47,168 nt of DNA from Prochlorococcus sp. AG-402-G10. GTDB lineage: Bacteria > Cyanobacteriota > Cyanobacteriia > PCC-6307 > Cyanobiaceae. The DNA lies in assembly GCA_003279445.1 (NCBI GenBank), contig QCHT01000011.1, forward strand, positions 1 through 47,168, given 5' to 3'. The notes beneath the pieces were generated by a model. That model was not told the DNA's origin, made no database searches, and was given only the letters and a program-made list of their open reading frames with translations. Below, in pieces: positions 36,408-44,046 of the stretch (its first letter is position 1; each line of letters begins with the position of its first letter). Made by a program: the position numbers and the translations under genes.

Positions 36408-37808
36408 GTGAAAGAACTTTCTCTTACCAACCAAATAGTGATTGTTGTTGGCCTGGGTAGTTCAGGCATTGGTGCTGCAAGATTTCTAAACTATAACAAC
36501 AAAAATGTAATCGTCTTTGAAAAATCTCAAGAAGAGTCCTTCAATGAAATCACTCAAAGCTTAAGAGCCGAAGGGATTCAAATTGAGTTTAATAAGCCTT
36601 TAACATTTGCAAGTTTTAAAGCATACTTAAGCAATCTTTCGGCAATTGTAATTAGCCCAGGTATACCTTGGGATCACAAAACTATTAATCAATTAAGAGA
36701 AGAGAAGATAATAGTGACTTCTGAAGTTGCAATCGCTTGGGAAGAATTAAACTCAATTCCTTGGGTAGGAGTAACAGGGACAAATGGAAAAACAACGGTA
36801 ACAAGAATGCTTGATCATGTCTTAAACAATAGTGGGGTGACCTCTAATGTTGGAGCAAATGTAGGCAAAGCTGCCAGTGAACTTGCTTTAGCCTTTCAAA
36901 AAGATCCGGAGCAAAAGCCTAAATGGTTAATAATGGAATTAAGTAGCTATCAAATAGAAAGTGCCCAAAAAGTATCTCCTCAAATAGGTATCTGGACAAC
37001 TCTCACACCAGATCATTTAGAGAGGCATGGTTCAATGGAAAAGTATATAAATATAAAACGTGGACTTCTAGAGAAATCTTCAACTCGTATTTATAATGCT
37101 GATGATAAATATTTAGCAAAGCATCGGGCAGATCTACCAGGAGGGAAATGGGTAAGCACAAAAGGGCCAGGCTCTTTAACATTCCCTAACGACTTATGGT
37201 TATCATCTGAAGGAGTTTTGATGGAAAACAATAGAGCATTATTTAATTCAAATATTTTACATTTGAAAGGAAATCACAATCTACAAAATCTACTCTTAGT
37301 CACAGCAGCGGCTATAGAAATTGGTCTTTCAGAAGAACAAATAAGATATGGAATTAATACTTTCAAAGCTATCCCACATAGACTTGAGATGATTTATAAT
37401 GATAAGCAACTGGAAATCTTAAATGATAGCAAGGCAACAAATTTTGATTCAGCTAATATAGGATTAAAGGCAACTTCAAAGCCGACAATACTTATCGCTG
37501 GTGGAAGACTAAAGAAAGGTAATTCAAGAGATTGGTTAACGAGTATAAAAGAAAGAGCATCTGTAGTTATTCTATTCGGAGAAAGTAGAATGCAGCTAAA
37601 GTCACTCATAGAGAAAAGCGACTTTGATGGACAAATACATTGCTATTCATCCCTCAATTTAGCTGTTTCTAAAGCAGTTAAAGTTTCTCAAAGCTTGAAC
37701 GCAAAGAGTATATTATTTTCTCCTGCTTGTGCAAGTTTTGATTTATATAAAAATTTCGAAGAGAGAGGAAATCACTTCAGAGAGTTAATAAAAGAGGCTG
37801 TTAATTAG
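36408..37808 (+). CDS. murD: UDP-N-acetylmuramoylalanine-D-glutamate ligase
   Basis: A 466-residue cytosolic peptidoglycan enzyme adding D-Glu. The N-terminal UDP-binding domain starts VIVVGLGSSGIGAARFL. The central ATPase loop is GVTGTNGKTTVTRMLDHV, with LIMELSSYQIE and DHLERHGSMEKYI. The C-terminal domain ends SPACASFDLYKNFEERGNHF, the family signature. The start is GTG 36408, six bases after tRNA-Val, with no Shine-Dalgarno visible; an internal GTG ten codons later is a weaker option. Confidence 0.94.
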   Translation: MKELSLTNQIVIVVGLGSSGIGAARFLNYNNKNVIVFEKSQEESFNEITQSLRAEGIQIEFNKPLTFASFKAYLSNLSAIVISPGIPWDHKTINQLREEKIIVTSEVAIAWEELNSIPWVGVTGTNGKTTVTRMLDHVLNNSGVTSNVGANVGKAASELALAFQKDPEQKPKWLIMELSSYQIESAQKVSPQIGIWTTLTPDHLERHGSMEKYINIKRGLLEKSSTRIYNADDKYLAKHRADLPGGKWVSTKGPGSLTFPNDLWLSSEGVLMENNRALFNSNILHLKGNHNLQNLLLVTAAAIEIGLSEEQIRYGINTFKAIPHRLEMIYNDKQLEILNDSKATNFDSANIGLKATSKPTILIAGGRLKKGNSRDWLTSIKERASVVILFGESRMQLKSLIEKSDFDGQIHCYSSLNLAVSKAVKVSQSLNAKSILFSPACASFDLYKNFEERGNHFRELIKEAVN

Positions 37809-37862
37809 TGGTCGGTGATCACTCCAACCCGCTAGTACTATCCTCAATCATTAAAAGTTATA

Positions 37863-38213
37863 TTGAAACGAGAAGTGGCATTTATCGTGCAAGAGATTCC
37901 TCCAACCCCCGAATCTATAAGCCACAAAAAGCTGAAAAAGCTTTTTTCTCATGCAAAGAAAGACTTGACTGGAACTGCTGCTGATTACAGTCCATCTACA
38001 GTAGAGAAAGAAAGACTTGAGAAATTATTGTTAACTTGGGCAACTGCAAGCAAGGAACTGCTAGAAGGCCTCAGAGAGGAAAACTCTTCCCTTTCTGAGT
38101 TTAAAGGAGCAAACTCTTTACTGGCACTTGGGGCTATGGAAGCTCATATCAATATGGCATTGCAGGCCTTGAAAGCATCGGGGAAAGATGATACGCCCTT
38201 TAGCAAAGGTTGA
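37863..38213 (+). CDS. Small helical hypothetical protein
   Basis: A protein of 116 residues from TTG 37863, or 108 if GTG 37887 (MQEIPPTPESI) is used; the latter looks more natural. It is mainly charged helices: KKLKKLFSHAKKDLTG, EKERLEKLLLTWATASKELL, GAMEAHINMALQALKAS. No membrane segment or signal. It follows murD by 54 bases and may be on the same transcript. Not recognised. Confidence 0.6.
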   Translation: MKREVAFIVQEIPPTPESISHKKLKKLFSHAKKDLTGTAADYSPSTVEKERLEKLLLTWATASKELLEGLREENSSLSEFKGANSLLALGAMEAHINMALQALKASGKDDTPFSKG

Positions 38214-38230
38214 AATAAAGAACCAAAAGA

Positions 38231-38632
38231 CTACATTTCTTCAGTTAATTGCATATATAAATCATCTACTCTTTTCTGGTTAACACCAAGGTCACTTAAT
38301 CCTATTCTGGAAGCTGATCTAACTTGAATTAGGTTTTTTGAATCAATCCTAAGTATTTCCAGGTCATCTGGGAACCTGAAAATTAAGCTTCTAACGATTC
38401 CATGCCAATAGTTCTGACTACTTTCGACTTCACTTACTCTTGGCAAAGAAGAAGCAATACCTACAAGTTCTTTATAGGCATTTTTTAAATTTGGGAAAGA
38501 CCACTCCACAAGAACGCAATTAGAGGGAATCAAGCATTCCGAAAGATTGCCAGAACTATTTAAAGCCATCCCAGGGTTAACTCCTATTAATAGCAATATA
38601 ATCAATTGAGAGAATACAATGATCAACTTCAT
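38231..38632 (-). CDS. DUF1499 family exported protein
   Basis: A 133-residue protein with a signal peptide (residues 1-23, ending PGMALNS) and the DUF1499 core: VEWSFPNLKNAYKELVGIAS, then FRFPDDLEILRIDS and the signature VRSASRIGLSDLGVNQKRVD. Family function is unknown; members are found in cyanobacteria, plastids and proteobacteria. Two cysteines near residues 32 and 39 may form a disulphide. Confidence 0.88.
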   Translation of the reverse strand: MKLIIVFSQLIILLLIGVNPGMALNSSGNLSECLIPSNCVLVEWSFPNLKNAYKELVGIASSLPRVSEVESSQNYWHGIVRSLIFRFPDDLEILRIDSKNLIQVRSASRIGLSDLGVNQKRVDDLYMQLTEEM

Positions 38633-38718
38633 AAAAAGGTTTTATCTCTATAGTTATATTATCTTTAAAAAAAAATAGATTGGTTGACAAATTTCACACT
38701 ATTAACTATAAGGATATT

Positions 38719-38901
38719 ATGTCTAATATCAAGAAAAGGCCTGCTAAAAGGTTTATCAATCAAATTAATTTTGAAGAAATAGATCACAGGCTTTCATGTG
38801 GTTGGCATGTGGAAATCGAAGAAAGTGGGCAAAGAAAAAGGTACTTAAGGCAGATAAAAACTACCCCTCAAGTGGAATCTGAGGGGAAAATTACAACTTA
38901 G
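38719..38901 (+). CDS. Small basic hypothetical protein
   Basis: A 60-residue soluble protein, MSNIKKRPAKRFINQINFEE onward, with a central SCGWHVEIEESGQRKRYLRQ that looks like two short strands. ATG 38719 has AAGGA just upstream, so it is preferred to TTG 38680. A seven-base-pair hairpin (CCCCTCA/TGAGGGG) overlaps the end of the frame at about 38864-38886. Not recognised. Confidence 0.5.
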   Translation: MSNIKKRPAKRFINQINFEEIDHRLSCGWHVEIEESGQRKRYLRQIKTTPQVESEGKITT

Positions 38902-39093
38902 CCGTCTTAAGAACAGACCTAGTAAAAGAAAACTATAAAGAATTCACACTAATTCCATACGAAGCTTAATAAAAAGAACTTATAATAAAAGCCATTAGCT
39001 TTGTTTTGGGTACTCAAGATGCGTTTAATCTCTATGGAGAATATTTCATGAGAACAAATCTTTTCTAAAATATTATCTACTTATTTAATTTCC

Positions 39094-39261
39094 ATGGACC
39101 CATTTGATCCTGCCATTCATTATGGACCCAATGATGCTGGAGTATCGGCATTTTCAATAGCACTTGTGGTAATAGGCCTTTTAGTAGGTTCATGGGCATT
39201 TGGAGCACTATATGGACTAATTAGCAATTCCCTAAAAGAAAACAAGCAAAACGACGACTGA
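39094..39261 (+). CDS. 55-residue single-pass membrane protein
   Basis: Found directly in the sequence. ATG 39094 gives MDPFDPAIHYGPNDAGVSAF, one helix (SIALVVIGLLVGSWAFGALY) and a polar tail ending KQNDD. The acidic Pro-rich N-terminus and a clean helix with Gly and Trp are typical of tiny photosynthetic membrane proteins. No clear Shine-Dalgarno and no family recognised. Confidence 0.6.
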   Translation: MDPFDPAIHYGPNDAGVSAFSIALVVIGLLVGSWAFGALYGLISNSLKENKQNDD

Positions 39262-39357
39262 GACTAATAAAACAATTTATACAGGTTAACCCTTAAAACG
39301 TTTTTACCAAAATGCATTAGCTAATTCTTTTTTCTTTCCTCAATTATGGAAAAGAAT

Positions 39358-39510
39358 TTAATCTAAGTTAGATTTAAGATGCACTTCTATGCACCTTGTT
39401 AAGCAATCACTGCCTTCTGAATCAATGCCGCAAGAAGCAATGCACTCAAAATATGAGTCTACTGAGTCGATTTCATCTACAAGAGCAATCTGATCATTCA
39501 AGACAGGCAT
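39358..39510 (-). CDS. 50-residue CxxxC-CxxxC small protein
   Basis: Found directly in the sequence. ATG 39510 gives MPVLNDQIALVDEIDS, then SYFECIASCGIDSEGSDCLT with RCIEVHLK. Two CxxxC pairs on facing helices suggest a helical hairpin held by disulphides or a metal, the CHCH-like layout. It lies one base after the stop of the gene before it, a coupled pair. I believe similar small proteins occur in marine cyanobacteria, but could not check. Confidence 0.6.
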   Translation of the reverse strand: MPVLNDQIALVDEIDSVDSYFECIASCGIDSEGSDCLTRCIEVHLKSNLD

Positions 39511-39511
39511 T

Positions 39512-39673
39512 CTATAAATTTTCCAAAGAGAATATATAACTTACTTTTAGCATGAAAAAAGCTTGACCAAGCAGCATAGTTAATAAGAATAAAGTACCTA
39601 AGTAATAATCACTAGAAAGAGCTTCTAGGTCTTGCGCTTCTAGGCCAGTTGATCCTTTTATAGAATTATTCAA
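39512..39673 (-). CDS. Small membrane protein coupled to the CxxxC protein
   Basis: An open frame of 53 codons from TTG 39673. A polar N-terminus (KGSTGLEAQDLEALSSDYYL) is followed by one membrane helix (GTLFLLTMLLGQAFFMLKV) and a short tail. Its stop TAG (39512-39514) is directly followed by the ATG of the next gene (TAGAATG). The start is uncertain; no ATG lies before the helix. The helix and the tight coupling support it. Confidence 0.45.
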   Translation of the reverse strand: MNNSIKGSTGLEAQDLEALSSDYYLGTLFLLTMLLGQAFFMLKVSYIFSLENL

Positions 39674-39918
39674 ACAAGAAGATGCTTCATAAGCTTTTGG
39701 GATTATTCCATATCATCTAAGTACTATTATTATAATCATTTATTAATTGCTTAATGAAAAATCTTTCCAAGATCTTCTAAAAAGTATCCTTAGTATAAAA
39801 ATGAATCAGAAGAAAATTTAAATAACTAACGTTCCTAAAATGTTTACTTCATTATTCTAAAGAATTCTTAGAATTAAAGTAATGAGTCTAAGTAAGCTAG
39901 TAACGATCCAACAAGTTT

Positions 39919-40566
39919 CTAATTGTTAGAGGCCAAAATAGAGAAAAAAGGATCCCCTTTTAATCCTAAAAATGATATAGCCCCAGGTTTATAAGTTTCC
40001 TCAGCAATAAGCTGAGGTTCTGACCAGCCTTGAGAAATCAGAACATCCTTTACATAATTCAAATGGTCAAGATCAGATCCTTCAGCCCAAACTCTAGGTG
40101 CCTTTGTCCAAAAGGCCCTATTAGAGAATGAAATTAGAAGTTGCCCTCCTGTTTTTATAATACGTTTAAGTTCTGCTGCTACATTCTCTGGATATTGCAG
40201 GTACTGCCAAGCAGCGACCATCAAACAAGCATCAACAGATGAATCTTCTAAAGGTAAGTTTTGATTCTTGTTCAAATCCTGCACCCAATGGGCATCTAAA
40301 CGTTGATTTTTCTCCAACTCAGCAGAATTCATCCCATGACCAATAACTCTTCTATAACTAATCTCCTCAGGAAGATGACTAGTCCAGCTAGACATCAAGT
40401 CAAGGACTATTAAATCTTTAGTTAATCTATCTCTATAAAGCTGTGTCAATCTGCCTCGAAAAGCATCATCTAAGTGATAAACAAATCTGGGTTGAGCGTA
40501 GAATATAAAATCATCAGAACTATCTTCTTTACTCCTTTGATAAGTATTCAGGAGGCTACCAGTCAT
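39919..40566 (-). CDS. SAM-dependent methyltransferase domain protein
   Basis: A 215-residue protein. An N-terminal part has FIFYAQPRFVYHLDDAFRG, followed by a degenerate motif I (IVLDLMSSWTSHLP, Gly replaced by Ser), then DSSVDACLMVAAWQYLQYPE and IIKTGGQLLISFSNRAFW. The layout matches class I methyltransferases near the UbiE group, but the altered motif I and long N-terminus set it apart. Substrate unknown. Confidence 0.75.
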   Translation of the reverse strand: MTGSLLNTYQRSKEDSSDDFIFYAQPRFVYHLDDAFRGRLTQLYRDRLTKDLIVLDLMSSWTSHLPEEISYRRVIGHGMNSAELEKNQRLDAHWVQDLNKNQNLPLEDSSVDACLMVAAWQYLQYPENVAAELKRIIKTGGQLLISFSNRAFWTKAPRVWAEGSDLDHLNYVKDVLISQGWSEPQLIAEETYKPGAISFLGLKGDPFFSILASNN

Positions 40567-40673
40567 AGATTTTATTTAAAGTACAAAGTCTAGAATAATA
40601 AGCCTAGAGTTAAAGTAAGCATATCTAAGAGTTATTTAATAGACTAAGTAAAGGTGGATAAAGTCTCTAATGC

Positions 40674-41165
40674 TCAAATGAAGGAACTTACTTTTTCTCG
40701 TAAAGAATGAATTATAGAACCAATAACCTCATAAGAGTGATTCTTTCTTCGCTTAATAACGATTCCATATGGATTAGTAAAGATTATAAATAAGATACTT
40801 AAGAATCTAACAAGATTTGATTTAGTAGGTGGCCCCAAAGTATCAATTGCAGATAGTTCTTCTATAATTTTCTTCGGAAAAATTCCCTCTTTTAAAAAAA
40901 GTTCAAGGACTTTAGTTCTATGAGAAGCGGTAATTGTGCTTAACAAAACTTTCATTCCTCGAATTGAGTCTAAATCCCCATTAATAATCTGACGAGAAAT
41001 GGCCTGAAACAAATTCTCCCATTTATAAGGCTCTTTCTCGAATAAGTAAACCGCTTTACTATCCATATTTGCTATAAGAAGCCTATCCTTCTCATCTTCA
41101 TCGGTCTGATTTGACATCCAATAAAAATATAGAGGTGAAATTTTTTCTATGTTCGACAAATTCAT
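40674..41165 (-). CDS. Hypothetical protein with a C-terminal hydrophobic segment
   Basis: A 163-residue protein that is mostly helical (VYLFEKEPYKWENLFQAISR, KVLLSTITASHRTKVLELFL). A hydrophobic stretch (LVRFLSILFIIFTNPYGIVI) is followed by a basic end. ATG 41165 is preferred to TTG 41168. It sits among AT-rich spacers, with no close neighbour on its strand except the 41-residue gene upstream. Not recognised. Confidence 0.6.
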   Translation of the reverse strand: MNLSNIEKISPLYFYWMSNQTDEDEKDRLLIANMDSKAVYLFEKEPYKWENLFQAISRQIINGDLDSIRGMKVLLSTITASHRTKVLELFLKEGIFPKKIIEELSAIDTLGPPTKSNLVRFLSILFIIFTNPYGIVIKRRKNHSYEVIGSIIHSLREKVSSFI

Positions 41166-41204
41166 CAAAAAAGCTTCGCCAACTAAACTAATCCCTATAT
41201 TAAA

Positions 41205-41330
41205 TTAAGCATTCGACTTATTCACAAAAACAGAAGAGGCTTCCTTAAGTATTTCACGAGTCCCCAGGATAACAAACCAAGCTAGAACCAACCCAATAAG
41301 AATAGGGGCATATTCACTTACATAAGACAT
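41205..41330 (-). CDS. 41-residue membrane protein with strong Shine-Dalgarno
   Basis: Found directly in the sequence. ATG 41330 is preceded by a perfect AAGGAGG (41336-41342) five bases away. The protein MSYVSEYAPILIGLVLAWFV continues ILGTREILKEASSVF and ends SNA: a single helix with a polar tail. The ribosome site and helix make it convincing; size and composition resemble photosystem or cytochrome b6f small subunits, but I cannot name it. Confidence 0.65.
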   Translation of the reverse strand: MSYVSEYAPILIGLVLAWFVILGTREILKEASSVFVNKSNA

Positions 41331-41575
41331 AGCATCCTCCTTGAGATGTTAAAGAATGGGGGCCAGATCCGATTCATAAATAACCCCCAAGCCATAGGCA
41401 GCTTCACTTTAAGTGAGCTATGAAAAAACCTTTAGACTCTTCTTATTTCTAGGACAACAGAAGTTTTCTGTCTATAAGAGTAAAAACTCAGGCATTTATA
41501 CATAGCCAGTGAATAACAAAATTAAGCAAGAATCATCTAGGTATGCATTGTTCTATTAAATATTTTCAAAAGACA
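41331..41575. other. Non-coding stretch upstream of the 41-residue gene
   Basis: About 245 AT-rich bases between the Shine-Dalgarno of the 41-residue gene and the terminator at 41576. It contains short imperfect inverted repeats (for example CTTCACTTTAAGTGAG near 41402-41417) but no convincing ORF longer than 20 codons on either strand. It probably holds the promoter for the leftward small gene. Confidence 0.5.
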
Positions 41576-41608
41576 AGAAAAAGCCTCATCTTTTTAAGAT
41601 GAGGCTTA
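41576..41608 (-). terminator. Rho-independent terminator after the pcb gene pair
   Basis: On the minus strand AAGCCTCATCTTA and AAGATGAGGCTT form a long stem followed by TTTTC. It is about 57 bases beyond the stop of the 72-residue gene, so it ends the pcb transcript. Confidence 0.85.
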
Positions 41609-41665
41609 ATAGGGTCAATCGTTTTTAGATAAAGCTAGGAAAAAATTTAGCTTTCAAAACGTTAT

Positions 41666-41884
41666 TCAGGATCTGCCTGATAATTTTTGTCTTTCGGTTC
41701 CTTCAAACTTCTCGGGATCATTACAGTCTCTTGCATACCAATGGAATTGAGATACTTGGATTATTGCAATGAATCCAAAGATTGTTGGTAGTAGTTGAAA
41801 GCCACCTGATGGCTTTACTAAACCTAAGTCTGATGGATGAGGTAGCTGAGTTGCGAAATCCAGCAAATGAGAGAAATCAATCAT
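41666..41884 (-). CDS. Small membrane protein co-transcribed with pcb
   Basis: A 72-residue protein with one likely helix (PTIFGFIAIIQVSQFHWYA) after an amphipathic N-terminus (FSHLLDFATQLPHPSDLGLV) and a polar tail ending SGRS. It follows pcb by 18 bases and shares its terminator, so it is probably part of the same unit. The His, Trp and Tyr after the helix could lie near pigments. Its role with the antenna is inference only. Confidence 0.7.
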   Translation of the reverse strand: MIDFSHLLDFATQLPHPSDLGLVKPSGGFQLLPTIFGFIAIIQVSQFHWYARDCNDPEKFEGTERQKLSGRS

Positions 41885-41902
41885 ATCGAGTAGTAAATAG
41901 TT

Positions 41903-42988
41903 TTAGTCAGCCAAGGTAACCTTTGAGTTATCCAAGTTTGATACTGCATTTGTAATTCTTCTGAAGTCAAAGCCCATTGCACGGATTGCGTGCCATAGAT
42001 GACCTTGAATAAAGAAGAATCCAAGATAGTAATGGACATTGCTTAACCAAGCACGAGAAGTGTGCCCAGTAACAACACCATCCATATTGCCTGTATCTAT
42101 CCAATAAGGAGAGATACCAAACTTAAGCTGTAAAGTCTCTCCATACCAAGCTTCTGGATAAACAGTTGTATTGGTTGCACACCAGAAGGCAGCAATAATT
42201 GCCATCCAACCGATACCTGCTAAAGACCAAGAAAGAACTGCTTCTGCTGAAAGTAATCCAGCACCTTTGAACTTGGTATAAGTTCCAATTTGCTTAGTTG
42301 CAATATGGAATGCTCCACCTCCAATTTGGAAGAAAGCTAAGAAAGCATGGCCACCCAATACATCCTCAAGGCTATCTATTTGAATGAAATCAAACTGATG
42401 ATTCCAAATCTGGGTAAGATCAAGGTTGTAATTAACCTGACGTATAGCCTCTATAGCAGGGTCATAGATACCGTGAACTCTTGCCCATTCAACAAACCAT
42501 ATATTGGCAACACCAAAAAAGACAAGGTGATGACCAAGAATAAAGGTCTGGTTGTCTGGATTGTCCCATTCAAGCTTAAACCTAGCTGCTTGTCGGTGCT
42601 CAGGACGATCATCAGCAAATAAACCTGAAGAATTCTGAGTATCTTCACTAAAGACAACTGAGTGCAAAAGTCCAGCAAGTGCATAAACAAATGAACAAAT
42701 CAGATGAAAAATGCCAATGAATGCAACATCTTGTCCTGTCCAAGCCCCTGCTTGGTCAAAACCAATACCCAAAGATGCCAAATGAGGAATACTAACCATC
42801 CCTTGATGTCCCATTGGGATATCTGGGTTGAAGCGAGCAAGCTCCCAAAGGGTGTTAGCACCAGCTGTAAAAGCAATTAATCCTGTATGCGCAACATGCG
42901 AGCCTATAAATCGACTTGACTTGTTGGTTACTACAGAGTTACCAACCCACCACCCGTAGGTGACGTCTGGATTTCCATAGGTCTGCAT
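41903..42988 (-). CDS. pcb: Chlorophyll a/b-binding light-harvesting protein (Pcb)
   Basis: A 361-residue thylakoid antenna protein of the CP43/IsiA family with six helices. It starts MQTYGNPDVTYGWWVGNSVV. Conserved His residues for chlorophyll are visible in FIGSHVAHTGLIAFTAGANT, GIFHLICSFVYALAG, LGHHLVFFGVANIWFVEWA, GGHAFLAFFQIGGGAFHI and NVHYYLGFFFIQGHLWHAI. The large lumenal loop of CP43 is absent, as in Pcb. The letter (pcbA to pcbH) cannot be assigned without alignment; an iron-stress or photosystem I antenna is possible. Confidence 0.95.
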   Translation of the reverse strand: MQTYGNPDVTYGWWVGNSVVTNKSSRFIGSHVAHTGLIAFTAGANTLWELARFNPDIPMGHQGMVSIPHLASLGIGFDQAGAWTGQDVAFIGIFHLICSFVYALAGLLHSVVFSEDTQNSSGLFADDRPEHRQAARFKLEWDNPDNQTFILGHHLVFFGVANIWFVEWARVHGIYDPAIEAIRQVNYNLDLTQIWNHQFDFIQIDSLEDVLGGHAFLAFFQIGGGAFHIATKQIGTYTKFKGAGLLSAEAVLSWSLAGIGWMAIIAAFWCATNTTVYPEAWYGETLQLKFGISPYWIDTGNMDGVVTGHTSRAWLSNVHYYLGFFFIQGHLWHAIRAMGFDFRRITNAVSNLDNSKVTLAD

Positions 42989-43150
42989 AGGTTAAAAAAG
43001 TATTTTAAAAACTCGTCCGAGCTTACAGGTATTTTGCTATTGAAGGAACATGACGTTAAACATCCGTAAAAAAGATGAATAATTAAATGAGCCCGAGTGA
43101 AAAGAAGTAAAGCTTTTAGCTGGGAAAAGATTGGATATATAAGTCAAACT

Positions 43151-43187
43151 TGCCTTATTTTTTCATTAAATTGAAATAGGCATTTTT
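43151..43187. other. Hairpin with T run upstream of pcb
   Basis: TGCCTTATTT and AAATAGGCA form a bulged stem around TTTTCATTAAATTG, and on the plus strand TTTTT follows. It would act as a terminator for rightward transcription, yet no rightward gene ends here. In the pcb mRNA direction it would be a 5' UTR element about 165 bases before the start, if transcription begins that far up. Confidence 0.4.
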
Positions 43188-43231
43188 CTTCCTAGAGTTT
43201 GCGGCGGATTTAAAAAGTTCACATAAGATTC

Positions 43232-43453
43232 TTAGGGTGAGATAGGAGTCTGAGCTTCGATTTTTATAATTGACCTTGCAGTCAAATTGCCACATTGTGC
43301 TTCGTAGTTAGCTAGCCAGTGATCAGCACAAATTGTTGTTATAAGAGATTTCTCATTACTTTGATTGTCATTGGAACAAAGTTCAGCACTTGTATAAATC
43401 TCAGCTTGGGCAATTTTTAGAAATGCAGGGTTCAAGCAAAGCATTAATACCAT
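43232..43453 (-). CDS. Small exported hypothetical protein
   Basis: A 73-residue protein with a short signal peptide ending in KIAQAE and three cysteines in the mature part (AELCSNDNQS, TTICADHWLANYEAQCGNLT). Probably periplasmic or lumenal with a disulphide. It lies upstream of the pcb control region on the same strand. Not recognised. Confidence 0.5.
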   Translation of the reverse strand: MVLMLCLNPAFLKIAQAEIYTSAELCSNDNQSNEKSLITTICADHWLANYEAQCGNLTARSIIKIEAQTPISP

Positions 43454-43560
43454 CTCACAAGACTAGAAAGTTCATCCGGTCTAATCAACTTGGATTCTCC
43501 TTGTGCTTTATTTCTCTTAAAATTTGGTTGCCAAAAAATTAAGCACATTGAGATTTTTAG

Positions 43561-43743
43561 ATGCAGGGACATCTTTCAAAAATAAGAAGCTTTTCTCCGA
43601 AAAATGGTGAAGGCTTAGCAAAGTTAAAATCAAGTTCTCCAATAAAGGGCCTACTTAGGTTTTTGACAAGTCTTACTTCAGAATTGAAAGGCTTTCTTAG
43701 AAGTTTATCCCTTCCTAAGCCCTCAATAATTCAGGTAGAATAA
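43561..43743 (+). CDS. Doubtful small basic ORF
   Basis: A 60-residue frame with many Ser, Lys and Leu (MQGHLSKIRSFSPKNGEGLA, LLRFLTSLTSELKGFLRS), amphipathic in the second half. No Shine-Dalgarno is visible and the composition could arise by chance. Listed because the frame is clean and nothing else occupies this interval. Confidence 0.25.
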   Translation: MQGHLSKIRSFSPKNGEGLAKLKSSSPIKGLLRFLTSLTSELKGFLRSLSLPKPSIIQVE

Positions 43744-44046
43744 AATGATTAATTATAGTAAATTGATTATTCTTTTTCTAATATTTCAAAAGTTAGAGAC
43801 TAATTATAATTTAATCTACATTAATTTTGAGCTAAGGCTTTCCATTAATAAGGGTGGATCTTTGCTAAGCAATATTGTAGATCATGAGTAATGAATAAAT
43901 ACAAGCTAAAAAATTAATAGTCTAATCTGAATAAAATGGACTCATTTATAAATTCACTGATCTATATAAATCATTCTTAAAAAGTACTAAATAGAAAAGA
44001 TTGGGATTTTATTTACGTAATTTTTATAAATTTAGGAAGAGTGATT
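43744..44046. other. AT-rich spacer without genes
   Basis: About 300 very AT-rich bases with frequent stops in every frame. No ORF over 20 codons with a start, no tRNA and no strong hairpin was seen. It lies downstream of the glutamine amidotransferase gene, whose terminator could be within it though none is obvious. Confidence 0.6.

Noticed and set aside
38864..38886. Hairpin CCCCTCA/TGAGGGG as a terminator
   Set aside because: No T run follows on either strand and it lies inside the end of a small ORF.
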